Shown here one piece after another: positions 40,581 to 49,474 of a stretch of 54,557 bases of DNA. Where the stretch lies: positions 1 to 54,557 of IMG/VR virus record IMGVR_UViG_3300008262_004839; one strand, written 5' to 3'. Each line of letters begins with the position of its first letter. Within the stretch, counting starts at the first letter, position 1. This DNA is from a virus. The notes below the pieces were generated by a model. That model was not told the origin of the DNA. It saw only the letters and a program-made list of their open reading frames with translations, and ran no database searches. The position numbers and the translations under genes were made by a program.

Positions 40581-41854
40581 TATGAGAATGAAAGTGTTAT
40601 TGGAACACCACTAACAAATGGTGAAGCTGCTGTTACTGTTTGTGTAGCAGGACCCGTTTGCATTACGAAGAATCCAGACGCACCATCAACAAAGAACGTA
40701 CCTGGTATTACACTCGTATATGTTGCGATATTGACACCCTGTGTCATAGTTATTGTACCGCCATTAGTTTGTAATGCGGTAAATTGAGTTGTATAATCAG
40801 TACCAGCGCTATCACTTAAGTTGAAATAAATTTCGTTGACACCATTTGTTTTATTTGGGTTATATGTTTCAACTTTAGGTGAACCGTTTATTAGGAATAT
40901 AGCATTACCATCTGCTGTTGGAGCAAGTGCATTTATATTACCTTCGTCACTATAGAATAACCATCCAGCCCCGCCACCAGATCCGCTAGTTCCTGAAGTA
41001 CCAGATGTACCGCTAGTTCCACCAATTGTCATACTTATTCCACTCGCATTTGCACCAGCCCCCCATGTATAATTGTATGTACCTTCTGTTAGATTTAAAG
41101 CTGATATTGTTGTATTGTTAAATGTCATACTACCTGAAATAGACTGACCAGATGTATACCCTGTTGGGACAACCACTAAATACGGTGGTGCACCATCAAA
41201 AATAACACCGATAGGACCACCTGTACCTGAAGAAGCGGATGCACCACCCGAACCAAAGTTAGCTGGCGTATTAATTGTTGACCCGCTATACTGATCAAAA
41301 TAAGTGGTACCACCAATTATGAAAGTAGCCGAACCAGCACCAAGACCACCCTGACCAGGACCTTGAGATTGACCCACATATATTAAGCCATCAATATTAA
41401 GGGAACCACTACCGTTAACAACAACATTATTACCTGATTGCATTATTGTTATTGTATATCCTGTAGGTGATCCACCACCGCCAGTATAATCATTTACAAT
41501 GGCAAAATAAGAAGATGCTAAAGCGTTTCTAGCGGCTGTAACATTTGAGTAATTACCAGCTGAACCAGGTAATTTATTAATCAAATCAATTAAAGCTTGG
41601 TCAGTTAACCCATCCGATTTCCAAAACGTTGGTGTGTTGGATTGTGCGATACCAGTACCGCCACCAGTTGTTCTACCAACTAAATTAGCACTTGTTGTGT
41701 CACTAACAATAACATAACCATCACTGTTATCAACCCCACCAACCCAACTACCTTCCGTATAGTCTGGATTATTATCTGTCGCAATTGCGATATCATTAAC
41801 CTGAGTTGTTCCCGATATGGTACCACCCGTATTATAAGCTACATCTTTTATCAT
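40580..41854 (-). CDS. Adhesin with short GTS collagen-like insert
   Basis: 424 residues, no signal peptide. The N-terminal 110 residues (MIKDVAYNTGGTISGTTQVN, later YVIVSDTTSANLVGRT) match the N-terminus of the next upstream gene and look like a shared attachment domain. The middle is Gly/Ser-rich, with GTSGTSGTSGSGGG near residue 285. The C-terminal part is beta-rich (AGTDYTTQFTALQTNGGTIT, VDGASGFFVMQTG) and resembles a fibre-tip domain. A virion fibre role is likely. Confidence 0.72.
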   Translation of the reverse strand: MIKDVAYNTGGTISGTTQVNDIAIATDNNPDYTEGSWVGGVDNSDGYVIVSDTTSANLVGRTTGGGTGIAQSNTPTFWKSDGLTDQALIDLINKLPGSAGNYSNVTAARNALASSYFAIVNDYTGGGGSPTGYTITIMQSGNNVVVNGSGSLNIDGLIYVGQSQGPGQGGLGAGSATFIIGGTTYFDQYSGSTINTPANFGSGGASASSGTGGPIGVIFDGAPPYLVVVPTGYTSGQSISGSMTFNNTTISALNLTEGTYNYTWGAGANASGISMTIGGTSGTSGTSGTSGSGGGAGWLFYSDEGNINALAPTADGNAIFLINGSPKVETYNPNKTNGVNEIYFNLSDSAGTDYTTQFTALQTNGGTITMTQGVNIATYTSVIPGTFFVDGASGFFVMQTGPATQTVTAASPFVSGVPITLSFS

Positions 41855-41883
41855 CTTAATTATATTTCTTTTTTAATTCTACT

Positions 41884-41890
41884 ATAAATA
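41884..41890 (-). promoter_or_regulatory. TATTTAT late-promoter candidate
   Basis: ATATTTATA on the minus strand, 29 bases before the ATG at 41854. Confidence 0.4.
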
Positions 41891-41933
41891 TCTTATTATT
41901 GTTTAATGTTAATTAAACTCTTTGTTTTTATCG

Positions 41934-42983
41934 TTAAAGACCGTATCTTGATTTTGTTTCGTTATATTCCGCTAATATTTCAGCACCCGTTATATTTGAT
42001 TTCCATATTTTAAATATACCCATATTGGCGTTCATTTGATAAGAATTACCACCAATAGCACCCATCCACCAGTTACTGTTGTTCATACCGATATTACTAA
42101 CTGGCGAACCACCACTGGCAGTGGCGATTTCAGTACCATTTTTATAAAATTTTATAGATGGTGTTGTTTTATTAAAAACAAACGTTAACATTTGCCATGT
42201 GTTTACAGAAACTGTATTACTAGCTGTCGATGTTGTGTTACCAACAGAACCGTTACCAGCCTCAAAATTCATCGTATAGTTTGTTGTTGTCCAGTTATTC
42301 CAGGACATTTTAAATCCATTTGTGGCTGTATTGGCACCGCAATTGGACATTAAGTTATTAATACTAGCCTCAGTTCTTGGATAAACCCAAGCATTTACGG
42401 TTATGTTATTACCAAAATCATATTGCCCAAAGGTTATGGTATCACTCACACCATCAAAATTAAAAACCCCACCAGCTGTCGCACCGTCATAAGCAACACC
42501 ACTTAAGGTTCCTTGTGTACCAGTTATATCACCAATTAAACCTATGTTCTTTAAAGTTGTTCCAGAACCTGTATATGATAAAACATTACCTGGATCATAA
42601 TAAAATTGAGCAGAGGGTACGCTACTTGGTTGATTAATTAAATAATATTTATTACTATCGTTAACCCACGTTACAGCAGCTGCAACTGTATCTAATAAAG
42701 TCATACCACGTCTGTCGTTTAACCTATTTACTATCGCCAAAAAATCAGCGTCAGATGTCGCAACCCAAAATAAAGGTTTTGCATTACCCTGTGTACTAAA
42801 ACCAAGATCATACGAATTAGAGATCATTACATAGTCGTTGCTGTAGGAAGGCGAATTATACCAAGTTAAACCACCAGTGTTCACCCTATAGTTATTAGCG
42901 ACCGTACCAACTTCATTGTTACCGTATTTAGTACCATAGGCTGTTACAGTGCCACTATTATATGCTACAACTTTATTACTCAA
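41934..42983 (-). CDS. Adhesin with LamG jelly-roll domain
   Basis: 349 residues with a TTG start at 42983 (no closer ATG). N-terminal domain shared with the neighbouring adhesin (KVVAYNSGTVTAYGT, FWVATSDADFLAIVNRLN). C-terminal LamG domain from about 135: FNFDGVSDTITFGQYDFGN, VNAWVYPRTEAS, WQMLTFVFNKTTPSIKFYKN, IFKIWKSNITGAEILAEYN. Starts one base before the stop of the tagged gene upstream, so it belongs to the tagged-protein operon. Confidence 0.75.
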   Translation of the reverse strand: MSNKVVAYNSGTVTAYGTKYGNNEVGTVANNYRVNTGGLTWYNSPSYSNDYVMISNSYDLGFSTQGNAKPLFWVATSDADFLAIVNRLNDRRGMTLLDTVAAAVTWVNDSNKYYLINQPSSVPSAQFYYDPGNVLSYTGSGTTLKNIGLIGDITGTQGTLSGVAYDGATAGGVFNFDGVSDTITFGQYDFGNNITVNAWVYPRTEASINNLMSNCGANTATNGFKMSWNNWTTTNYTMNFEAGNGSVGNTTSTASNTVSVNTWQMLTFVFNKTTPSIKFYKNGTEIATASGGSPVSNIGMNNSNWWMGAIGGNSYQMNANMGIFKIWKSNITGAEILAEYNETKSRYGL

Positions 42984-42984
42984 T

Positions 42985-43902
42985 TTAGTTTATTGTTTGA
43001 GTTTTAAATAATTCTTCGTTATACCTACTGATTTTTTCAGTCATATTAATAAGCTCCTCAAAAGTATCTGATAACTGATAAATTGTCATAGCGTGATTAT
43101 CCAATTGATTCGCCAGGTCATCTAACTCACTAACATTATCTGGATATTCACCGACTTCATACATCTCAACGATGTTATAAAACTTGTTATATTTATTTTC
43201 AAGATATTTTTGACTCTCATCCATTTTTTTTTGGGCGGCTTTCATCTTTTCCAAGTTTTCAAAAATGCTAACAAGTGATGAATTAACCACAGCTGATCCA
43301 AATTTTTCGATCAATGCTACGCCCATCTGGATATCTTTTTTTGCCTCAGCAACGAATTCATCAATTTTTGATGGGTCGTATGAAATACCCTCTTCGTTTA
43401 ATGAAACTATTTCATTTATTTGAAAAATTTTACCACCAGGTTTGTTGATCATCTCAACTTCACGAGCATTTGTAACGGGTTCCTCAGAATCTTTGTAAAC
43501 AAAGGTATCATATTTGTAAGGATCGTATGTTATTGATTTTGAACTACTTGGTGATGGAATGTCTGTTGATTGATATGGTTTAAAATCAATTAAATCACCA
43601 ATAACGAATGCGTGCACATTCTTTGACATCTCAGCTCTAACTTTTTCTTTACCGCCTTGGCGTACTCTAAATTCAACATTTTTAAGTTTTACATAATCAG
43701 CATGTGCTATTACTAAACTTTTATATTGAATTGAGAATGTTTTTTTATGGAGATTATAGTATACCATAACCCTTTTACCTATATGAGAATCCTCAGCAGG
43801 CGCTTCATCATCTGTACCAGCAAACATATCCAATTGGTCTTCATTCAAGCCCATCATTGAACGTATCTTAGCTATTTCTTCTGTTAATATTTCTTTTTTC
43901 AT
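42985..43902 (-). CDS. Tagged protein (305 aa)
   Basis: Tag LTEEIAKIRSMMGLNEDQ at 6-23. A domain at about 40-105 (GKRVMVYYNLHKKTFSIQYK, VKLKNVEFRVRQGG, VHAFVIGDLI) follows a pattern I have met in other phage hypothetical proteins. The C-terminal 130 residues are a predicted coiled coil. Unknown activity. Its start abuts the stop of the next tagged gene. Confidence 0.73.
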   Translation of the reverse strand: MKKEILTEEIAKIRSMMGLNEDQLDMFAGTDDEAPAEDSHIGKRVMVYYNLHKKTFSIQYKSLVIAHADYVKLKNVEFRVRQGGKEKVRAEMSKNVHAFVIGDLIDFKPYQSTDIPSPSSSKSITYDPYKYDTFVYKDSEEPVTNAREVEMINKPGGKIFQINEIVSLNEEGISYDPSKIDEFVAEAKKDIQMGVALIEKFGSAVVNSSLVSIFENLEKMKAAQKKMDESQKYLENKYNKFYNIVEMYEVGEYPDNVSELDDLANQLDNHAMTIYQLSDTFEELINMTEKISRYNEELFKTQTIN

Positions 43903-44694
43903 TTACGAGAACATTTTTGACACATTTTCATACCATTCTGGAAAATATCTTCTTAGATATAATCTCATAGCTTTCATAACTAAACTATCCCTATCAGTTT
44001 TATATTCTTCCCAATCGCTCCAATAATCATCCACAGCTTCCCCAGCAGCACTTTTTAAATCATCAAACATCCCAAAACTAAACTCTGTTGGTTGGTTGAG
44101 GCTATCATGGATCGTTTTATTCATGTATCCTTGATCAGAACCACCCCAATCTTCATCGATTGCGCCAGACTCGACATCATCGTAATTTTTTGAAGCGTAT
44201 TTGTTAGCTTCTTCCTCATCATGAGCATCGATCATAGCTTGATCCTCTTGTGATATTAAATCATCAAAAGAAACCATTTTTTCTTCTGGGTCAATAGCTT
44301 CATAAACATCTGGGCCTTCGTAACTTTCAAGCGCTTTTTCGATTAACTCTGGGTATTTTTTTGAAAATCTTTCACACTCCTCATCAGATAAGTCCATATC
44401 CTCACCTTTCCAAAATAAATTACTCGCAACCCAACTACCATCCATTCTACCATCAAGACCCATATCAGCGATATCAACTTCTTTACCATCTAATTCATAT
44501 CTTTCATTTGAATCGTCATTAGATCTGATAGAATCAGCGTACTCTTTATCCATTTTACTCGTATTGTCAATATACCCAGCTGTTCCTTTAGAATTGGTAA
44601 CACCACCCATTTGAGCGGTATTGAATATATTTTCATTAAGACCCATTATTTTACGCATCTTTTTAATTTCTTCATTTAAAATAGGTTTTTTCAT
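43903..44694 (-). CDS. Tagged acidic protein (263 aa)
   Basis: Tag LNEEIKKMRKIMGLNENI at 6-23, ending in LNE. The body is very acidic with no recognised domain. A helical C-terminus with basic residues follows (SLVMKAMRLYLRRYFPEWYE). First gene of a three-gene minus operon with a GTATTTATA motif 19 bases upstream. Confidence 0.72.
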   Translation of the reverse strand: MKKPILNEEIKKMRKIMGLNENIFNTAQMGGVTNSKGTAGYIDNTSKMDKEYADSIRSNDDSNERYELDGKEVDIADMGLDGRMDGSWVASNLFWKGEDMDLSDEECERFSKKYPELIEKALESYEGPDVYEAIDPEEKMVSFDDLISQEDQAMIDAHDEEEANKYASKNYDDVESGAIDEDWGGSDQGYMNKTIHDSLNQPTEFSFGMFDDLKSAAGEAVDDYWSDWEEYKTDRDSLVMKAMRLYLRRYFPEWYENVSKMFS

Positions 44695-44713
44695 AATAAT
44701 CTCGTATTTTTAT

Positions 44714-44720
44714 ATAAATA
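44714..44720 (-). promoter_or_regulatory. TATTTAT late-promoter candidate
   Basis: GTATTTATA on the minus strand, 19 bases before the ATG at 44694. Confidence 0.45.
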
Positions 44721-44745
44721 CCATGAACTTTACATAAATTCCCCA

Positions 44746-44752
44746 TATTTAT
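44746..44752 (+). promoter_or_regulatory. TATTTAT late-promoter candidate
   Basis: ATATTTATT, five bases before the small leader ORF at 44758. Confidence 0.35.
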
Positions 44753-44757
44753 TCCAG

Positions 44758-44799
44758 ATGCATCGAAAAAAACAAAATAAAAATAATATAATCATGTGA
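44758..44799 (+). CDS. Possible 13-codon leader peptide rich in Asn codons
   Basis: MHRKKQNKNNIIM, with AAT at codons 7, 9 and 10, directly before a strong terminator and a class II synthetase-like gene. The arrangement is that of transcription attenuation, but no clear antiterminator pairing was found. Confidence 0.3.
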   Translation: MHRKKQNKNNIIM

Positions 44800-44802
44800 A
44801 TG

Positions 44803-44834
44803 AAAACCTCTTCCTTTTGAAGAGGTTTTTTTTT
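44803..44834 (+). terminator. Intrinsic terminator upstream of the synthetase-like gene
   Basis: AAAACCTCTTC-CTTTT-GAAGAGGTTTT and a T run. It lies between the leader ORF and the gene at 44857, with no annotated plus-strand gene to terminate. Confidence 0.85.
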
Positions 44835-44856
44835 GCCCTAAAAAAACAAAAAAGAA

Positions 44857-45675
44857 ATGAAAAACACAGAAACTTACCACGAGCTGGTACAAAAAATGAG
44901 AAGCTTCTTCATCCAAAGAGGATTTAAAGAAGTACCAACACAATCAAGATTATCAATCCTTGCCGCATGCGAAAACCCACACTCAGTTAAAACGTTTGAG
45001 TACAGCGGAGAAATCTGGCCACTACCACAAACTGGACAAATGTGGCTTGAGCATGAACTATTAATGAACCCTGAATGGGAAGGTGTATTCTGCATCTCAA
45101 CATCTTACAGAGAAGAAAAGAACCCAATCCCTGGTAGACACGAATTAATCTTCCCGATGTTCGAGTTTGAATCAAAAGGTACAATGGAAGACCTAATCAA
45201 ATTGGAAGGTGACCTATTGGCTCATCTTGGATTCGGTGATTCAATGCATGAAGTACAATACGAAGACGTATGTGAAGAATACGGTGGGGTTCCAATTCTG
45301 GAAGATGAACACGAATCAAGAATGTGGAAAGAGAAAGGAAACATCGTTTCACTTCAACACTTCCCAATCAGAACAAACCCGTTCTGGAATATGAAACATG
45401 ATCAGAATGGTATCTTTAATAAAGTGGATGTAATTATGTATGGACAAGAAACAATCGGCTCCGCAGAGAGAAGCTGTGACGTGGAAAAGATGAAAGAGAT
45501 GTTCTACGCCATCGAAGATGGCGGTTACGCTAGGAAACTGTTCGAATTATTCGGCAAAGACCGTGTGGAAGCTGAACTTGAAGAGTTTTTAAAATTTAAT
45601 TTCTTCCCAAGATTCGGTGGGGGGATCGGAATGACTAGATTAGCAAGGGCTTATGAATTAATGAAGGGGGGGTAA
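44857..45675 (+). CDS. Stand-alone class IIb aminoacyl-tRNA-synthetase-like catalytic domain (Asp/Asn type)
   Basis: 272 residues. Motif 2 is clear (FCISTSYREEKNPIPGRHEL followed by FPMFEFE; R85-E86 and R94-H95-E96), as is motif 3 (GGGIGMTRL near 255-263). The N-terminal OB-fold that AspRS/AsnRS use to bind the anticodon is absent, so this is either an asparagine-synthetase-A-like enzyme or a synthetase paralog that charges something other than a standard tRNA. Codon choice is richer in C and G than its neighbours, suggesting separate origin. It lies about 7.3 kb from the tRNA array. Charging of the CTA suppressor is an attractive but untested idea. Confidence 0.83.
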   Translation: MKNTETYHELVQKMRSFFIQRGFKEVPTQSRLSILAACENPHSVKTFEYSGEIWPLPQTGQMWLEHELLMNPEWEGVFCISTSYREEKNPIPGRHELIFPMFEFESKGTMEDLIKLEGDLLAHLGFGDSMHEVQYEDVCEEYGGVPILEDEHESRMWKEKGNIVSLQHFPIRTNPFWNMKHDQNGIFNKVDVIMYGQETIGSAERSCDVEKMKEMFYAIEDGGYARKLFELFGKDRVEAELEEFLKFNFFPRFGGGIGMTRLARAYELMKGG

Positions 45676-45688
45676 TCACCCCCTTTTT
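45664..45688 (+). terminator. Intrinsic terminator
   Basis: AAGGGGG, short loop containing the stop codon of the preceding gene, CCCCCTT and T's. Confidence 0.8.
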
Positions 45689-45783
45689 ATTCTAATAAAT
45701 CTCATATAAAAATATGATATTGCTCACTGGACGGGGTTTTTTTCACATTTTAAACATATTTACTTTTAAATAATAAAATTTTT

Positions 45784-46422
45784 ATGTACATTAACACACC
45801 TTACAAAATTGTCTACGATACCCAAAAGTATCCGTTTAAAGAAGTTGTCAAAGAAATCTTAGAGGTTGATAACTTGGAGAAAATCCATCAGCTTGAAAAT
45901 TACGACTTATTATCAAGAGACAAAGACCAATCAACTGGATGGCATAAAGCCTATTATAATAAGTTCGAAGAAAAGTTTTACCCTTTATATGTTGAGTTCG
46001 TAAAACACCTTGCTGAGAAATTTGGTTACGATTCAATTATTTACCAAAAAATTCCAACATTCCGTGCACACCTGGTAAATAATCTTGGTGTTGGTGAATG
46101 GCATAAGGACAAAACCTATAATCACGGTGTTGATGAAGTTAACTTTTGGATGCCTTTTACGGATACTTATGACACAAACACCATTTGGTGTGAGAGTATT
46201 GAGGATCTTGGTGATTACAGATCATATGATGTTAAGTACGGTGAGATATTAGTTTTTAGCGGTGCCAACTTAATGCACGGTAATAAAATTAACACAACCG
46301 AAGATACACGTGTATCTGTTGATTTTCGTTTGGTTGACCCAGAAAAATTCGTTACTAACGATAAACAATCAATAAATGGTATAACCAGTTTTGTTGTTGG
46401 TGGGTACTTTGAAAAGATTTAA
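45784..46422 (+). CDS. Second 2OG-Fe(II) oxygenase (StrG/phytanoyl-like)
   Basis: 212 residues. H107-x-D109 (EWHKDKTYNHG), H165 (NLMHGNK) and R176 (TRVSVDFR) give the iron triad and the 2-oxoglutarate arginine. The spacing and FRAHLVNN start resemble StrG-type and related small-molecule or peptide hydroxylases, a different branch from the P4H-like enzyme at 16371. A TATTTAC variant lies 25-30 bases upstream. A bidirectional terminator follows. Confidence 0.8.
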   Translation: MYINTPYKIVYDTQKYPFKEVVKEILEVDNLEKIHQLENYDLLSRDKDQSTGWHKAYYNKFEEKFYPLYVEFVKHLAEKFGYDSIIYQKIPTFRAHLVNNLGVGEWHKDKTYNHGVDEVNFWMPFTDTYDTNTIWCESIEDLGDYRSYDVKYGEILVFSGANLMHGNKINTTEDTRVSVDFRLVDPEKFVTNDKQSINGITSFVVGGYFEKI

Positions 46423-46440
46423 TTCGTAATTAAGATAAAC

Positions 46441-46467
46441 AAAAAAGGGGCCTAGGCCCCTTTTTTT
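46441..46467. terminator. Bidirectional intrinsic terminator
   Basis: Perfect palindrome AAAAAAGGGGCC-TA-GGCCCC and T's between convergent genes. Confidence 0.93.
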
Positions 46468-47308
46468 ATTTGATTCCCATCCTTTCTTTTAAAGCTGGGA
46501 GAAATTTATGTATCTCAAAATTATCAACATCATTGTACTGAGACTTAAATGATTTTTCATTAGTGAATTCTCTGCCCCATGATTTGTAGGTATTAATTTT
46601 AACTTCGGTGTAATCCAAATCCCTGAACACATAATGATTAATAACCATATTATCTAAAACCTGAAGATCGGTATGGTAAGCCTTTTCATTAATATTACTC
46701 GGGTTGTTGTTCGAATCAACATATAGATAATTTGGTTTTAATCTACAAAAATGAACTGATGTTAATATATCAAAAGCATCTTTTCTCACAAGACACTTCA
46801 CGTGTCTTTGATCATCCCATTTAGCGCCAGTATCTTTTATTTTTGATTTTGTTAACTTTTCAGTTATTAACTCACCATCATTTAGTCTGTAACCAGAGTT
46901 ACCCATCATTCTCCAATTAACGCCTATTTGACCAACATTTGAAGGGAAGGTATTAATAACATTTTTTATGTTACCGTTATTAACTGGGTATAAAAACTCA
47001 TCAACGTTTAAAAAAATAAACCAGTCGGTCACAGATTCTTGTATAAGTTTATTAAAAAGTGGTATTGATGTGTTTACCAAAAGAACTTCATTATCAAATG
47101 AGTTTTTACCGTTATTGGTTTCAACGGATAGGTTAGTTAAATGTACAATACCTCTGTCAATATATGGTTGTAAAACCTCAAGGTAATTATCTTCACTTAA
47201 ATGATTAATTAAATAAAAATTATCAAAACCAATCATAAGGTGAAACTCAATCCATTCTTTTAAAAACTTCGCCTCATCCCTAAATTGAGATACTATGGAT
47301 ACTTTCAT
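46466..47308 (-). CDS. GT92/GT2-like glycosyltransferase
   Basis: 280 residues. Starts VSIVSQFRDEAKFLKEWIEF, then HLMIGFDNFYLINHLSEDN, the signature N-terminus of the Glyco_tranf_2_4/GT92 group. WFIFLNVDEFLYP holds the DxD-like metal site in the form NVDEF. A later GAKWDDQRHVKCLVR and NHYVFRDLDYTE region fits the acceptor half. It would move a sugar from a nucleotide sugar to a glycan, protein or modified base. A fibre or surface-glycan target fits the context. Confidence 0.8.
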   Translation of the reverse strand: MKVSIVSQFRDEAKFLKEWIEFHLMIGFDNFYLINHLSEDNYLEVLQPYIDRGIVHLTNLSVETNNGKNSFDNEVLLVNTSIPLFNKLIQESVTDWFIFLNVDEFLYPVNNGNIKNVINTFPSNVGQIGVNWRMMGNSGYRLNDGELITEKLTKSKIKDTGAKWDDQRHVKCLVRKDAFDILTSVHFCRLKPNYLYVDSNNNPSNINEKAYHTDLQVLDNMVINHYVFRDLDYTEVKINTYKSWGREFTNEKSFKSQYNDVDNFEIHKFLPALKERMGIK

Positions 47309-47347
47309 TTAATAAGATTAGGAACTATTTTATTAAAATAAATGTTT

Positions 47348-48202
47348 TTAGAGTTTACACTCAACACTTGTTTTAATTATTTCGTATGTACTTTCGTTTA
47401 ATGGTACTTCCACTGGGGAGTCTTTTTTGAGAATGCCGAGTATCTCATCATAAGATTTGCAGATATCTTGTTCAAGTTCTTCAACAGATGGTTTATCTTT
47501 GAAACCACCGCTTGGGTAACCACCACCCATTTTAACTAAGTTTCCGTTAACGTCAAATAAAATTCTATCACCAAGGGATACCAAACGGCCTTCCTTAAAA
47601 TAACCAGCCATTAATTTACCTCTGTCAGATACAATACCGATCGTTTCGTTTGAATCAGCCTCTTCTAAACTAGCCCAGTTTTTTTTTACCTCATCTGGTG
47701 TAACTGGACCGATGTTGTTTTTTTCTCTGTAAGCTTGAGCTTTAACACCCTTTAAAATATTTTCAAGAATTTTGGCAACATCTTCGTAATCAAGATCTTT
47801 GTATTTCTCATCGATCAAATCATTTATCTCCATGTATAAATTACCGCTTCTGTTAGAAAGGTCTTCACCTAGTGGGCTTGGGTTGTAACCCATCTCACCG
47901 TTGGTGCTTTCGTTTTCAATCTTTTGTGCGCCATATCTGATCCCTTTTAAAAAATCCTCAACACTATCAAACTTACCAGTCAATGTACTTTCTTCATACA
48001 CGCTTATGCCACCATCAATGTTACCATATACTCTATGGCCAATCTCAAGAACATAAGGCGCAATCTTATGTAAATCACCAACAACGCTTTCTAACTCGTG
48101 CATAATTGTTGTATCATAGTAAACACCACTGATGTTTCTACCTTCATTAAGTCCCATCATCTTGCGGATCTTAGCGATTTCGTTTAACATATTCTTTTCC
48201 AT
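47348..48202 (-). CDS. Tagged protein with LNE-type motifs at both ends (284 aa)
   Basis: N-terminal tag LNEIAKIRKMMGLNEGR (6-22). Near the C-terminus PLNESTYEIIKTSVECKL repeats the LNE start of the tag. The middle has a compact segment (GIVSDRGKLMAGYFKEGRLV, ILFDVNGNLVKMGG). No known enzyme. Capsid internal protein candidate. Confidence 0.73.
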   Translation of the reverse strand: MEKNMLNEIAKIRKMMGLNEGRNISGVYYDTTIMHELESVVGDLHKIAPYVLEIGHRVYGNIDGGISVYEESTLTGKFDSVEDFLKGIRYGAQKIENESTNGEMGYNPSPLGEDLSNRSGNLYMEINDLIDEKYKDLDYEDVAKILENILKGVKAQAYREKNNIGPVTPDEVKKNWASLEEADSNETIGIVSDRGKLMAGYFKEGRLVSLGDRILFDVNGNLVKMGGGYPSGGFKDKPSVEELEQDICKSYDEILGILKKDSPVEVPLNESTYEIIKTSVECKL

Positions 48203-48220
48203 AATAAGAGGTTATTAATG

Positions 48221-48227
48221 ATAAATA
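48221..48227 (-). promoter_or_regulatory. TATTTAT late-promoter candidate
   Basis: GTATTTATC on the minus strand, 18 bases before the ATG at 48202. Confidence 0.45.
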
Positions 48228-48252
48228 CTTGAAACTTTTTTAAAATTACATA

Positions 48253-48259
48253 TATTTAT
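48253..48259 (+). promoter_or_regulatory. TATTTAT late-promoter candidate
   Basis: ATATTTATTG, 65 bases before the ATG at 48325; the leader holds a GTTGG/CCAAC hairpin next to the start. Confidence 0.3.
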
Positions 48260-48324
48260 TGAAGACCTTGTGATTGGGTTCCATGCGTACTGGATGCGTT
48301 TGAGTTGGAATTGATGCCAACGAT

Positions 48325-49200
48325 ATGGACACCAAATACAAAAAAAATATAAGGAAAATGTTATACACGTACATTAATACTGTACCTGCGCCCAGTGCGT
48401 TCATCACAGTAAACAAACAAAGACTCCGTCAAAACGGAAAGTTGGTCTACATGAAAGACCAAACAGAGTTCGAGATCGAACTTTACAATCCCACAAAAGA
48501 AAAAATAATGGCAATGATTGAAATGAATGGCACACCCATTTCAGATTCAGGTATCATTCTAAAACCAGGTCAAAGGGTATTCCTCGAAAGGTTCCTGGAT
48601 GACGAGAAGAAGTTTCTTTACGAAACTTATGTGGTAAACAATAATAAGGAAACCAAAGAAGCGATCCAGAACAACGGAAAGGTTACGGTAAGATTCCACA
48701 AAGAATCAAAACCAAGGCCGAGAAGTTTAGCATACGGATCCGTCTTTAATGGTTCATCGGGTTTTGGTTGGAGTGAGATTATTTACACAGACTACAAATA
48801 CAACAACCCAATAACATATAACACAACTGACTTTAAAGGTATCAACAACACCTTCTTCACAAACAGTTTTGCTAATACAGAAATTAGCAACAGCATGAGA
48901 AAGACGGAAACTGGTTCAGTTGAACAAGGAAGCCAAAGCAACCAGGAGTTAAAATCAACCAACGGAAACTTTGAATGGTTTTACACATGGACGGATGAAT
49001 GGCAAATAATGCCACACAGCCAACAACCAGTTCAAGCGAAGGATTTGATTGACAGGTGTGTTAAATGTAAGACCAAATTAAAATCGAGCCATAAATTCTG
49101 TCCAGAATGCGGTGAAAAGAATTTGAGTAAACAAGATCCAGATGAATTCTTACAGTCACTGACAAAGGAACAATTAATTGAATTGTTAAAAGCAAAATAA
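48325..49200 (+). CDS. Phage structural-type protein with C-terminal zinc ribbon
   Basis: 291 residues. The N-terminal 200 residues are beta-rich (VNKQRLRQNGKLVYMKD, FEIELYNPTKEKIMAMIEMNG, KPGQRVFLERFLDDEKKFLY), like a virion decoration or tail domain. The C-terminus has a zinc ribbon, CVKCKTKLKSSHKFCPECG, followed by a helix (DEFLQSLTKEQLIELLKAK). Zinc ribbons of this type bind nucleic acid or protein partners. Codon use differs from the AT-extreme genes to the left. Confidence 0.7.
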   Translation: MDTKYKKNIRKMLYTYINTVPAPSAFITVNKQRLRQNGKLVYMKDQTEFEIELYNPTKEKIMAMIEMNGTPISDSGIILKPGQRVFLERFLDDEKKFLYETYVVNNNKETKEAIQNNGKVTVRFHKESKPRPRSLAYGSVFNGSSGFGWSEIIYTDYKYNNPITYNTTDFKGINNTFFTNSFANTEISNSMRKTETGSVEQGSQSNQELKSTNGNFEWFYTWTDEWQIMPHSQQPVQAKDLIDRCVKCKTKLKSSHKFCPECGEKNLSKQDPDEFLQSLTKEQLIELLKAK

Positions 49201-49221
49201 AATAATCTTCACAAGGTCACT

Positions 49222-49247
49222 AAATCCCGCCAAAAGCGGGATTTTTT
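49222..49247 (+). terminator. Intrinsic terminator
   Basis: AAATCCCGC-caaaa-GCGGGATTT and T's. Confidence 0.9.
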
Positions 49248-49287
49248 ATTAGTTTTGGCGATATATATAAGAAAAAACCCCTAAAAT

Positions 49288-49473
49288 ATGACAAATGAAG
49301 AGATTACAGAGGAAATTTACCACGAAGCCTTCACTGAAGGATTCATTGATGAATTGAGACAAAAAATTGATGAATTTAAGTTTTCAAAGGATCATCATAA
49401 ACTTCCGCACCATGAAATGGTGTATAAAGCCTATTTTTTAGTGAAATCTGGTGAAATAAATGGGAAATCTTAA
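49288..49473 (+). CDS. Small acidic/histidine-containing protein (61 aa)
   Basis: MTNEEITEEIYHEAFTEGFI, then a helical body with HHKLPHHEMVYKAYF. No family recognised. It is 14 bases upstream of the GNAT gene and probably co-transcribed. Confidence 0.55.
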   Translation: MTNEEITEEIYHEAFTEGFIDELRQKIDEFKFSKDHHKLPHHEMVYKAYFLVKSGEINGKS

Positions 49474-49474
49474 G

